Positions 1 through 5,605 of a stretch of DNA of 8,239 nucleotides are shown here, piece after piece. Within the stretch, counting starts at the first letter, position 1, and each line of letters starts with the position of its first letter. Made by a program: the position numbers and the translations under genes. The notes beneath the pieces were generated by a model. The model worked only from the letters and a program-made list of their open reading frames with translations, had not been told where the DNA came from and did not search any database. Origin of the DNA: CAZFAT01 sp964517075 (GTDB lineage: Bacteria > Acidobacteriota > Vicinamibacteria > Vicinamibacterales > SCN-69-37); NCBI GenBank assembly GCA_964517075.1, contig CAZFAT010000404.1:1-8239 (forward strand), read 5' to 3'.

Positions 1-6
1 GGTCCG

Positions 7-1245
7 ATGACGACACGCACGGCGTCCGGCCTCGACATCGCGACCCTGAGGGCCGACTTCCCGGCGCTCGACCAGCGCGTGCACGACCGGCCGCTCGTCT
101 ACCTCGACAACGCGGCGACGTCGCAGAAGCCGCGCGAGGTCATCGACGCCATCGGCCGGTATTACGAGCGCGACAACGCGAACGTCCACCGCGGCGTGCA
201 CGTGCTCAGTGAGCGCGCCACGGCCGGTTACGACGCGGCGCGGGAGGCGGTACGGCGGTTCCTGCACGCGTCATCCCCGCGCGAGATCGTGTTCACCCGC
301 AACGCGACCGAGAGCATCAACCTGGTGGCGCGTGCCTGGGGAGACAGCGAAGTCGGTCGCGGCGACGAGGTGCTCATCACGACGATGGAGCACCACTCGA
401 ACATCGTGCCGTGGCAGCTCCTGTGCGAGCGCACGGGCGCGCGCCTGCGTGTGGCGCCCATCGACGACCGCGGTGTCCTCGATCTGGACGCCTTCGCGCG
501 GCTCCTGACGTCCGCGACGCGCCTCGTGGCCGTCGTCCATCAGTCAAACGCGCTGGGCACGATTAATCCCGTCGCGGACATCGCGCGCCTCGCGCACGAG
601 GCCGGCGCGCTCGTGCTCGTGGACGGGTCGCAGGCGGTGTGTCATCAGGCCGTCGACGTCCAGGCCATGGGCGCCGACTTCTACGTCTTCACCAGTCACA
701 AGCTCTACGGACCGACGGGGATGGGGGTGCTCTACGGCCGCGAGACGCTGCTCGAATCCATGCCCCCGTTCCTCGGTGGGGGGGACATGATTCGGACCGT
801 CAGCTTCGAGGGCAGCACCTGGGCCGATTTGCCGGCCAAGTTCGAGGCCGGGACCCCGCACATCGCGGGGGCCGTCGGCCTCCATGCCGCGATTCGCTAT
901 GTCGAGGCCGTCGGCCTCGCGGCCATTGCCCGGCACGAAGCGGCGCTCCTCGCGTACGCGACCGAGGCGGTGTCTGCGGTCCCTGGCGTGCGGCTGATTG
1001 GCACGGCGCCGGCGAAAGCCAGCGTGCTCTCCTTTGTCATGGATGGCATTCATCCGCACGACATCGGGACGGTCGTCGATCGCGAGGGCGTCGCCATCCG
1101 CACGGGTCATCATTGCGCGCAGCCCGTGATGGATCGATTCGGCGTGCCGGCGACGGCGCGCGCGTCGTTCGCGATGTACAACACGATGGAAGATGTGGAC
1201 GCGCTCGTGGCGGCGCTGGGCCGCGTCCGGGCGCTTCTGGGGTGA
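7..1245 (+). CDS. sufS: SufS, class II cysteine desulfurase of the SUF system
   Basis: PLP enzyme (412 aa, usual SufS length) that converts cysteine to alanine and holds the sulfur as a persulfide for Fe-S cluster assembly in the cytosol. Visible landmarks: the N-terminal YLDNAATSQKP motif, the MEHHSNIVPWQ motif with H129/H130 next to PLP, the PLP-binding lysine K232 in TSHKLYGPTG, and the class II motif RTGHHCAQP with catalytic C370, followed by R385 in RASFAMYN. H351, in IHPHD 19 residues before the cysteine, matches the histidine that exchanges zinc ligands with SufU in Bacillus subtilis (family knowledge), which agrees with a sufU downstream. The start ATG overlaps a TGA (ATGA at 7-10) that could end an upstream gene such as sufD, although only a few bases of that frame are visible. 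sufT begins 4 nt after the stop. Its own ribosome binding site lies outside the window. Confidence 0.96.
   Translation: MTTRTASGLDIATLRADFPALDQRVHDRPLVYLDNAATSQKPREVIDAIGRYYERDNANVHRGVHVLSERATAGYDAAREAVRRFLHASSPREIVFTRNATESINLVARAWGDSEVGRGDEVLITTMEHHSNIVPWQLLCERTGARLRVAPIDDRGVLDLDAFARLLTSATRLVAVVHQSNALGTINPVADIARLAHEAGALVLVDGSQAVCHQAVDVQAMGADFYVFTSHKLYGPTGMGVLYGRETLLESMPPFLGGGDMIRTVSFEGSTWADLPAKFEAGTPHIAGAVGLHAAIRYVEAVGLAAIARHEAALLAYATEAVSAVPGVRLIGTAPAKASVLSFVMDGIHPHDIGTVVDREGVAIRTGHHCAQPVMDRFGVPATARASFAMYNTMEDVDALVAALGRVRALLG
1239..1245 (+). promoter_or_regulatory. Shine-Dalgarno site of sufT, overlapping the sufS stop
   Basis: GGGGTGA resembles the AGGAGGTGA consensus, lies just before GTG 1250, and includes the sufS stop codon TGA. 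It decides the sufT start in favour of GTG 1250 over an upstream in-frame ATG at 1193 that lies inside sufS. The arrangement suggests that translation of the two genes is coupled. Confidence 0.5.
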
Positions 1246-1249
1246 ACAC

Positions 1250-1738
1250 GTGGGATTGTTTTCGTTTCTGACCAGTGACCGCGACAAGAACGAGGCGACC
1301 GATGTCGTCGACGCGCCGGTCGAGACCGCGGCGCCATCACCGCCTGACGCGATTGACACGTCCGCATTGACGGCGCCCGCGCTGGAGTCTGCGTCGGATG
1401 CGCCACAGGTGGGCCCACCCGATTCCGGTCAGGTCGCGGCCCTGCAGGGTCCGATCATCGAGGCGGTGAAGACCGTCTACGATCCCGAGATTCCCGTCGA
1501 CATCTACGAGCTCGGCCTGATCTACGACATCGTCGTCGACGCCGAGCGCCGGGTGCTGGTGCGGATGACGCTGACGAGCCCGGCCTGTCCCTCAGCGCAG
1601 CAGTTGCCGAGCGAGGTCCGCTTCAAGGTCAAGGCCGTCCCCGGCGTGACCGACGCCTGGGTGGAGATCGTCTGGGAGCCGCCCTGGGACAAGGATCGGA
1701 TGTCGGAGGCGGCGAAGTTGCAGTTGGGGTTCTTTTAG
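1250..1738 (+). CDS. sufT: SufT-like DUF59/MIP18 iron-sulfur maturation factor
   Basis: Protein of 162 aa from GTG 1250. The MIP18/DUF59 domain occupies roughly residues 65-160. It shows the signature DPEIPVDIYELGLIY (D78-Y92) and the conserved cysteine C113 in TSPACPSAQQLP, followed by the typical valine-rich strand and a C-terminal aromatic tail. Members of this family (SufT, related to PaaD and eukaryotic CIA2) assist maturation of Fe-S proteins rather than acting as the scaffold. The first 60 or so residues are rich in Ala, Pro, Asp and Ser and look like a disordered extension beginning GLFSFLTSD, which many SufT proteins of about 100 residues lack. It lies between sufS and sufU, so a SUF role is well supported. 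PaaD of phenylacetate degradation is excluded by context. Confidence 0.9.
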   Translation: MGLFSFLTSDRDKNEATDVVDAPVETAAPSPPDAIDTSALTAPALESASDAPQVGPPDSGQVAALQGPIIEAVKTVYDPEIPVDIYELGLIYDIVVDAERRVLVRMTLTSPACPSAQQLPSEVRFKVKAVPGVTDAWVEIVWEPPWDKDRMSEAAKLQLGFF

Positions 1739-1751
1739 TTGTGAGTTCTGA

Positions 1752-2207
1752 GTGAGCGACCTGACCGACCTCTATCAGGAGGTCATCCTCGATCACCACC
1801 GGGCGCCCCGGAACTACGGGACGCTGCCGGGCGCCAATCGGCAGGCGCGGGGACACAACCCGCTCTGCGGCGACCGGCTGACGTTGTCGTTGCGGATCGT
1901 TGACGACCGTGTCGAGGACGTTCGCTTCGAAGGGGCGGGGTGCGCGATCTCTCGCGCGTCGGCCTCGATGATGACCGACGCCGTCAAGGGCCAGCCGGTC
2001 GTCGTCGTCGAGGCGCTCTTCGAACGGTTCCACGCCATGGTCACGGCTTCGCCCGAGGTCCCGGTCGATGACGAAGGGATGGGCAAGCTGGCGTCGCTGG
2101 CCGGCGTGCGCGAGTTCCCGGTGCGCGTGAAGTGCGCCAGCCTCGCGTGGCACACCCTCAAGGCGGCCCTGGCCTCCCCCGAGCCGCCGCCTGTCAGCAC
2201 CGAATAG
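1752..2207 (+). CDS. sufU: SufU, zinc-dependent sulfur acceptor for SufS
   Basis: Protein of 151 aa, the usual SufU length, homologous to IscU but acting mainly as a zinc sulfurtransferase that takes persulfide from SufS and passes it to SufBCD (family knowledge). The N-terminus SDLYQEVILDHHRAPRN-like block is typical and fixes the GTG start at 1752, although no good Shine-Dalgarno is visible upstream. The zinc ligands are all present: C39 and D41 in NPLCGDRL, C64 in GAGCAISRASASMM, and C128 in VKCASLAWHTL. The region between C64 and C128 has the SufU-type insertion that IscU lacks. It sits 13 nt after sufT in the same operon, so its partner SufS is co-expressed. Confidence 0.95.
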   Translation: MSDLTDLYQEVILDHHRAPRNYGTLPGANRQARGHNPLCGDRLTLSLRIVDDRVEDVRFEGAGCAISRASASMMTDAVKGQPVVVVEALFERFHAMVTASPEVPVDDEGMGKLASLAGVREFPVRVKCASLAWHTLKAALASPEPPPVSTE

Positions 2208-2234
2208 GCGCGGCCTCACAGCGCGCGAATCCGG

Positions 2235-2250
2235 GCCCGGCGAGCCGGGC
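2235..2250. repeat. Short perfect inverted repeat between sufU and the second desulfurase
   Basis: GCCCGGC (2235-2241) and GCCGGGC (2244-2250) are exact reverse complements separated by GA, so a 6-bp GC stem with a 4-nt loop could form. No T-run follows, so it is not a textbook intrinsic terminator. It could still weaken read-through from the suf operon, or it could be a chance product of high GC. Confidence 0.3.
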
Positions 2251-2258
2251 GGAGCAGG

Positions 2259-2264
2259 CATAAT
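2259..2264 (+). promoter_or_regulatory. Candidate -10 element for leaderless transcription of the second desulfurase gene
   Basis: CATAAT matches five of six bases of the TATAAT consensus in an otherwise GC-rich stretch. It ends 6 nt before ATG 2271, which would place transcription start at or next to the A of the start codon. No Shine-Dalgarno is seen before this ATG, which fits a leaderless mRNA. No convincing -35 hexamer is visible. Confidence 0.35.
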
Positions 2265-2270
2265 ACGGCC

Positions 2271-3422
2271 ATGGCCCACGCGCCCGTGTACCTCGATTCC
2301 CACGCCACGACGCCGGTGGACCGGCGCGTGCTCGAGGCCATGCTGCCGTTCTTCACGGACGAGTTCGGCAACGCGGCGTCCGCGAGCCATCAATGGGGCT
2401 GGACCGCACGGGCGGCCGTGGAAGCCGCGCGCCGCGACGTCGGCGATCTCATCGGCGCCGCGCCGCGCGACATCGTGTTCACGAGCGGCGCCACCGAATC
2501 GAACAATCTCGCGATTTGCGGTGTCGCGGATCAGCCCCGCGCCGGGCGTCGCCAGCTAGTCGTGTCCGCCATCGAACACAAGTCCGTGCTCGAAACGGTG
2601 CGACGCTACGAGCCGCACGGCTGGACCGTCACCGTCGTCCCCGTCGACCGTGACGGCCGGCTGGATCTCGCCGCGCTCGCGGCCGTGGTCACCGATCAGA
2701 CCGCGCTCGTGAGCGTGATGGCGGCCAACAACGAGATTGGCGTGCTGCAGCCGCTCGCGGAGATCGGCGTCCTGGTGCGGGGACAGGGCGCGCTCTTTCA
2801 CGTCGACGCGGCACAGGCGGTCGGCAAGGTCCCCATCGATGTCGAGGCCATGGGCATCGACCTGCTGTCGCTCACCGCGCACAAGATGTACGGGCCGAAG
2901 GGATGCGGCGCGCTCTACGTGCGTCGTCGCGTCGAACTCGTGCCGCGGCTGGTCGGCGGCGGGCACGAGCGCGGATTGCGCGCCGGCACCCTCAACGTGC
3001 CAGGGATCGTCGGACTCGGGCGCGCCTGCGCGATCTGCCGCGTCGAAATGGCCGACGAGGGCCGGCGCACGGCGGCGCTGCGCGATCGGCTGCTGACCGG
3101 TCTTCGCGCCACCGGCGGCCTCGTCGTGAACGGCTCGATGGACCATCGGCTCCCCCAGAACCTGCACGTCAGTTTTCTCGGCGTCGACGGCGAGTCGCTG
3201 CTCATCGGCATCAGTGACATCGCCGTCTCGTCCGGGTCGGCGTGCAGCTCGGCGTCGGCGACGCCGTCGCACGTCCTGACGGCCATCATGGGCGGTGATC
3301 CCGTGCCCTCGGCGTCGATCCGGTTTGGCCTGGGGCGGTTCACCACCGAACCGGACATCGACTACGCCGTCGAGAAGTTCACCGCCGTCGTGCGGCATCT
3401 GCGCGACATGGCTCCCGTCTAG
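2271..3422 (+). CDS. iscS: Class I (IscS/NifS-type) cysteine desulfurase
   Basis: PLP-dependent cysteine desulfurase of 383 aa, close to the usual 380-400. Motifs in order: YLDSHATTPVD at the N-terminus, TSGATESNN for phosphate binding, H103 in AIEHKSVL stacking on PLP, HVDAAQAVGK, PLP lysine K205 in LTAHKMYGPKG, RAGTLNVPGIVG, and catalytic C325 in SSGSACSSASATPSHVL. The long active-site loop with SACSS is the class I type and differs from the HHCAQP type of the SufS encoded upstream. Class I enzymes supply sulfur to Fe-S scaffolds, to tRNA thiolation (for example MnmA) or to thiamin and molybdopterin routes. No iscU or iscA is present here, so a housekeeping or tRNA-sulfur role is as likely as Fe-S assembly. 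The symbol iscS marks the family; nifS-like would be equally fair. Confidence 0.93.
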   Translation: MAHAPVYLDSHATTPVDRRVLEAMLPFFTDEFGNAASASHQWGWTARAAVEAARRDVGDLIGAAPRDIVFTSGATESNNLAICGVADQPRAGRRQLVVSAIEHKSVLETVRRYEPHGWTVTVVPVDRDGRLDLAALAAVVTDQTALVSVMAANNEIGVLQPLAEIGVLVRGQGALFHVDAAQAVGKVPIDVEAMGIDLLSLTAHKMYGPKGCGALYVRRRVELVPRLVGGGHERGLRAGTLNVPGIVGLGRACAICRVEMADEGRRTAALRDRLLTGLRATGGLVVNGSMDHRLPQNLHVSFLGVDGESLLIGISDIAVSSGSACSSASATPSHVLTAIMGGDPVPSASIRFGLGRFTTEPDIDYAVEKFTAVVRHLRDMAPV

Positions 3423-3575
3423 CCGGCTGGAGTCGCCGGACGCGCCACCGCGGTGCGTCTGTTCCTGAATTCGAGGACCGGAGCGTCATCGCCCGCTGCG
3501 CGGTCCGGTCCAACATCCGGGATGTCGAGCCGCGCCGCGGCCCGGCATTCGCGAGGGAAAGAGAGATCACCATAC
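3423..3575. other. Intergenic region before the antiporter/trehalose operon
   Basis: This 153-nt gap is the only plausible place for a promoter of the downstream three-gene unit. It holds several short inverted repeats: CCGGC/GCCGG at 3423-3427 and 3435-3439 right after the upstream stop, GGACCGG/CCGGTCC at 3475-3481 and 3505-3511, and ACATC/GATGT at 3513-3517 and 3521-3525. None is followed by a T-run. I see no clear -35/-10 pair. An in-frame extension of the next gene runs through part of this gap (possible starts GTG 3453 and ATG 3522), but it encodes Arg/Ser/Ala-rich sequence that looks non-coding. Confidence 0.4.
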
Positions 3576-4415
3576 GTGCCCGTCAACGGCCCTGAGCCCA
3601 CCTCCGGACGCGAGACGCGCCTGCTCGTGCTCGTCGTCGTGGTCTCGCTTGCCGTGCTGCTGCTGCTGGCGCGGTTCCGGTTTCCCACGGCGAATCTGGC
3701 CACCGTCAACCCGAGCCCGGGGCCGCTCGCCGGGATGGCCGCGCGGGCGACGTTCGAGGAGATGTCCTTCACGCTGGCGGGCATTGTCGGGCGCGCCGGC
3801 GCGGCCGTCGAAGTCATTCGTCTCGAGCCGGCGCCGCGCGAGACGCCTCCGGCGGCTGAGACGGCACGGGGCACCGGTAGGCCTCCGCCACCGGCCGGCG
3901 CCGTTCCCGACGCCGCTGCCGGAATTGCGCCCCAGTTCGTCCCCGCATTGCGCGTCCGTCCCGATCTGGGCCTCCTGCACGTGCCCCATGGCTGGCGGCC
4001 CGCGGGCGTTCGCGACGTGCCGACTCCCATCGAGGTCGTCTGGATGGACGCCGAGCGCGAGATCGCGGCGGTCCGTTTGTCGCCCCTTGCGAGCAGCGTT
4101 CCGGGACTGCCGGCCTCCGCACCCGCGGTGACCGGCTTTCTGTTCGTCGGTGTCGTTCAAGGGACCCGCTCGGGCCCGACAATCCAGCCGGCTTTCATCG
4201 GGCGGACGGATACGGAAACCGATGCGCGCTGGTCCGCTCCGCTGGTCGTGCTGAGTGGGGTTCCGGCCATGCCCGTCGGGTCGCTGGTCTACGGCATTGA
4301 TGGCCGGCTCGTCGGCCTCGTCACCCGGCACGATGCCGGCGTGGCGATTGTCCCGGCGGCCGCGCTCGACGACGCCGTCACCAGGCTGTCGGCCGGGGGA
4401 GCTCCGCAGGAGTGA
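3576..4415 (+). CDS. Membrane-anchored protein with degenerate trypsin/HtrA-like domain
   Basis: Protein of 279 aa from GTG 3576, preceded by the purine-rich AGGGAAAGAGAG; ATG 3522 is an alternative giving 297 aa. Residues 16-32 (LLVLVVVVSLAVLLLLA) form one membrane anchor, with the rest probably outside the cytoplasmic membrane. A Pro/Ala-rich linker follows near residues 85-115. The C-terminal part resembles the second barrel of S1C (HtrA-like) proteases: EIAAVRL sits where families have DLAVLK, and PVGSLVYGIDGRLVGLV (from P233) sits where they have GNSGGPLVxxDGxVVG. In this alignment by eye the catalytic Asp is replaced by Glu and the catalytic Ser by Val, so it is probably not a protease. 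Its stop overlaps the start of the antiporter gene by 4 nt. A role as exported sensor, chaperone or subunit of the antiporter complex is inference. Family assignment is tentative. Confidence 0.65.
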   Translation: MPVNGPEPTSGRETRLLVLVVVVSLAVLLLLARFRFPTANLATVNPSPGPLAGMAARATFEEMSFTLAGIVGRAGAAVEVIRLEPAPRETPPAAETARGTGRPPPPAGAVPDAAAGIAPQFVPALRVRPDLGLLHVPHGWRPAGVRDVPTPIEVVWMDAEREIAAVRLSPLASSVPGLPASAPAVTGFLFVGVVQGTRSGPTIQPAFIGRTDTETDARWSAPLVVLSGVPAMPVGSLVYGIDGRLVGLVTRHDAGVAIVPAAALDDAVTRLSAGGAPQE

Positions 4416-5605
4416 CGCCGCGCTCGCGCGACGTTCGGCGCCGCGAGATTGGCGGGCTCGATCCGCTGGACCGCCGGCTGGGTCTGCCACGACCGTCGTC
4501 GCCGCTCGTCTGGCTGCTGTCGCTGCTCCGCACGCGGTCCGCGCTGGGGCTGGCGCCCTCGCTGACACCGGCCGTCGTCTTTCTGTCGTGTGGCGTGCTG
4601 CTGGGCCCGTCGGCGCTCGGCCTGATCACGCCCCTCGCGCTGGTTCGGCTGGACGTGGCCGTGACGATTGCGCTGGCGGTCCTTGGCGTGCTCGTCGGCA
4701 TTGCGCTCGGCCGTGAGATCCGTTCCGCGCTCCCCCTCTTCGCGGCAGCCAGTCTCGAAAGCCTGATCACCATCGCCGCGGTTGCCGGCGCGACGATGTA
4801 CTTCACGCAGGCCACCGCATTGCCGGTGGGCGCACCGATCGCGGCCTTTGCCCTCGCCCTCGGCCTCTGCGCGTCGGCATCGTCGGCCACCACGGCCGAT
4901 CCCGATTCCGAGCCGGTGGCTGCCGTCGCGACACGCGTGGCCGACCTCGACGACGTTCTGCCGATCGTGCTGGCGGTCGCGGCGTTTCCGCTGTTTCCTT
5001 CAACGATGCACAGCCCGTGGGTGCTGGCGCTGGCGCCGCTCGGGATCGGGCTCGCCGTGGGCGCCATCGGCTGGCTGTTGTTCGAACGCGCCGAGTCCGG
5101 CGCCGAGCGCGTCGTCTTCGTGATCGGGGCGCTCGCGCTGGCGGGCGGCGCCGCGGTGTACTTGCGCGTCTCGCCGCTCGCGGTCGGCCTCGTCGCCGGA
5201 CTGTTCTGGACGATCGCGCCCGGGCGCGCCGACAAGATTGTGCAGGAGGATCTGCGCAAGGTGCAGCATCCGGTGGTCGTGCTCCTGCTCGTGACGGCCG
5301 GTGCATTGACGGTGGTTTCCGAGGCGTCGATCTGGCTGCTGGCCCCCTACCTGCTCTTCCGATTGGCCGGGAAGGTCGGTGGCGCGTGGTTCTCCGCGAA
5401 GCTGGTCGACGTGAGCGCCGCGGATCTGGCGGCCTACCTCATGTCGCCGGGCGTGCTGGCCATCGCCTTCGCGCTCAACTTCCGCCAGACGCTGCCGCCC
5501 GCCGCGGGAGACACGCTCCTCGCCACCGTCGCCATCGGGACTGCCGCCTTCGAGCTCTTCGCGTTGGCGGTGGTGCCGCACTGGCGCCGGAGGCCCGCCC
5601 GATGA
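4412..5605 (+). CDS. CPA2-type cation:proton antiporter-like membrane protein
   Basis: Integral membrane protein of 397 aa with about eleven hydrophobic segments. GTG 4412 overlaps the previous stop as GTGA, and GGGGGA at 4395-4400 is a possible ribosome binding site. The segment VLLGPSALGLITP matches the GILLGPSALGLI signature of CPA2 exchangers (KefB/KefC, NapA, MagA types), but the first transmembrane helix before it looks short or degenerate. The acidic pair D180-D181 in VADLDDVLPIVL corresponds to the ion-binding DD/ND motif of the family. The following segments, VGLVAGLFWTIAP, HPVVVLLLVTAGAL and the tail FELFALAVVPHW, fit the second half of an exchanger domain. There is no RCK/TrkA_N domain, so it is not a Kef-type channel regulated by NAD binding. 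It is translationally coupled to the following antiporter fusion and may form a heterodimer with it (inference). The transported ion is unknown. Confidence 0.82.
   Translation: MTPRSRDVRRREIGGLDPLDRRLGLPRPSSPLVWLLSLLRTRSALGLAPSLTPAVVFLSCGVLLGPSALGLITPLALVRLDVAVTIALAVLGVLVGIALGREIRSALPLFAAASLESLITIAAVAGATMYFTQATALPVGAPIAAFALALGLCASASSATTADPDSEPVAAVATRVADLDDVLPIVLAVAAFPLFPSTMHSPWVLALAPLGIGLAVGAIGWLLFERAESGAERVVFVIGALALAGGAAVYLRVSPLAVGLVAGLFWTIAPGRADKIVQEDLRKVQHPVVVLLLVTAGALTVVSEASIWLLAPYLLFRLAGKVGGAWFSAKLVDVSAADLAAYLMSPGVLAIAFALNFRQTLPPAAGDTLLATVAIGTAAFELFALAVVPHWRRRPAR
5589..5593 (+). promoter_or_regulatory. Shine-Dalgarno site of the antiporter-trehalose synthase fusion
   Basis: A perfect GGAGG lies 8 nt before ATG 5602, inside the last codons of the upstream antiporter gene. 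Together with the ATGA overlap (5602-5605) it firmly fixes the start of the fusion gene and points to coupled translation. Confidence 0.7.

Noticed and set aside
1..10. Possible 3' end of an upstream gene (sufD?) ending at TGA 8-10 and overlapping the sufS start.
   Set aside because: Only two codons and a stop are inside the window, so neither reading frame nor identity can be shown. It is mentioned only as context.
544..1359. Long minus-strand open frame over sufS and the start of sufT.
   Set aside because: It is opposite strongly conserved PLP-enzyme motifs, has no domain, and is a GC-driven shadow. The same holds for the minus-strand frames at 1629-2393, 2556-3398, 3567-4568 and 4378-5259.
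3475..3511. Inverted repeat GGACCGG/CCGGTCC considered as an operator or terminator.
   Set aside because: Seven-base arms with a 23-nt spacer are expected by chance in GC-rich DNA, and neither a T-run nor a promoter beside it is visible.
3453..3575. N-terminal extension of the membrane-anchored protein starting at GTG 3453.
   Set aside because: The added residues are Arg/Ser/Ala-rich and precede the membrane anchor without domain character. No ribosome binding site precedes GTG 3453, while a purine-rich stretch precedes GTG 3576.
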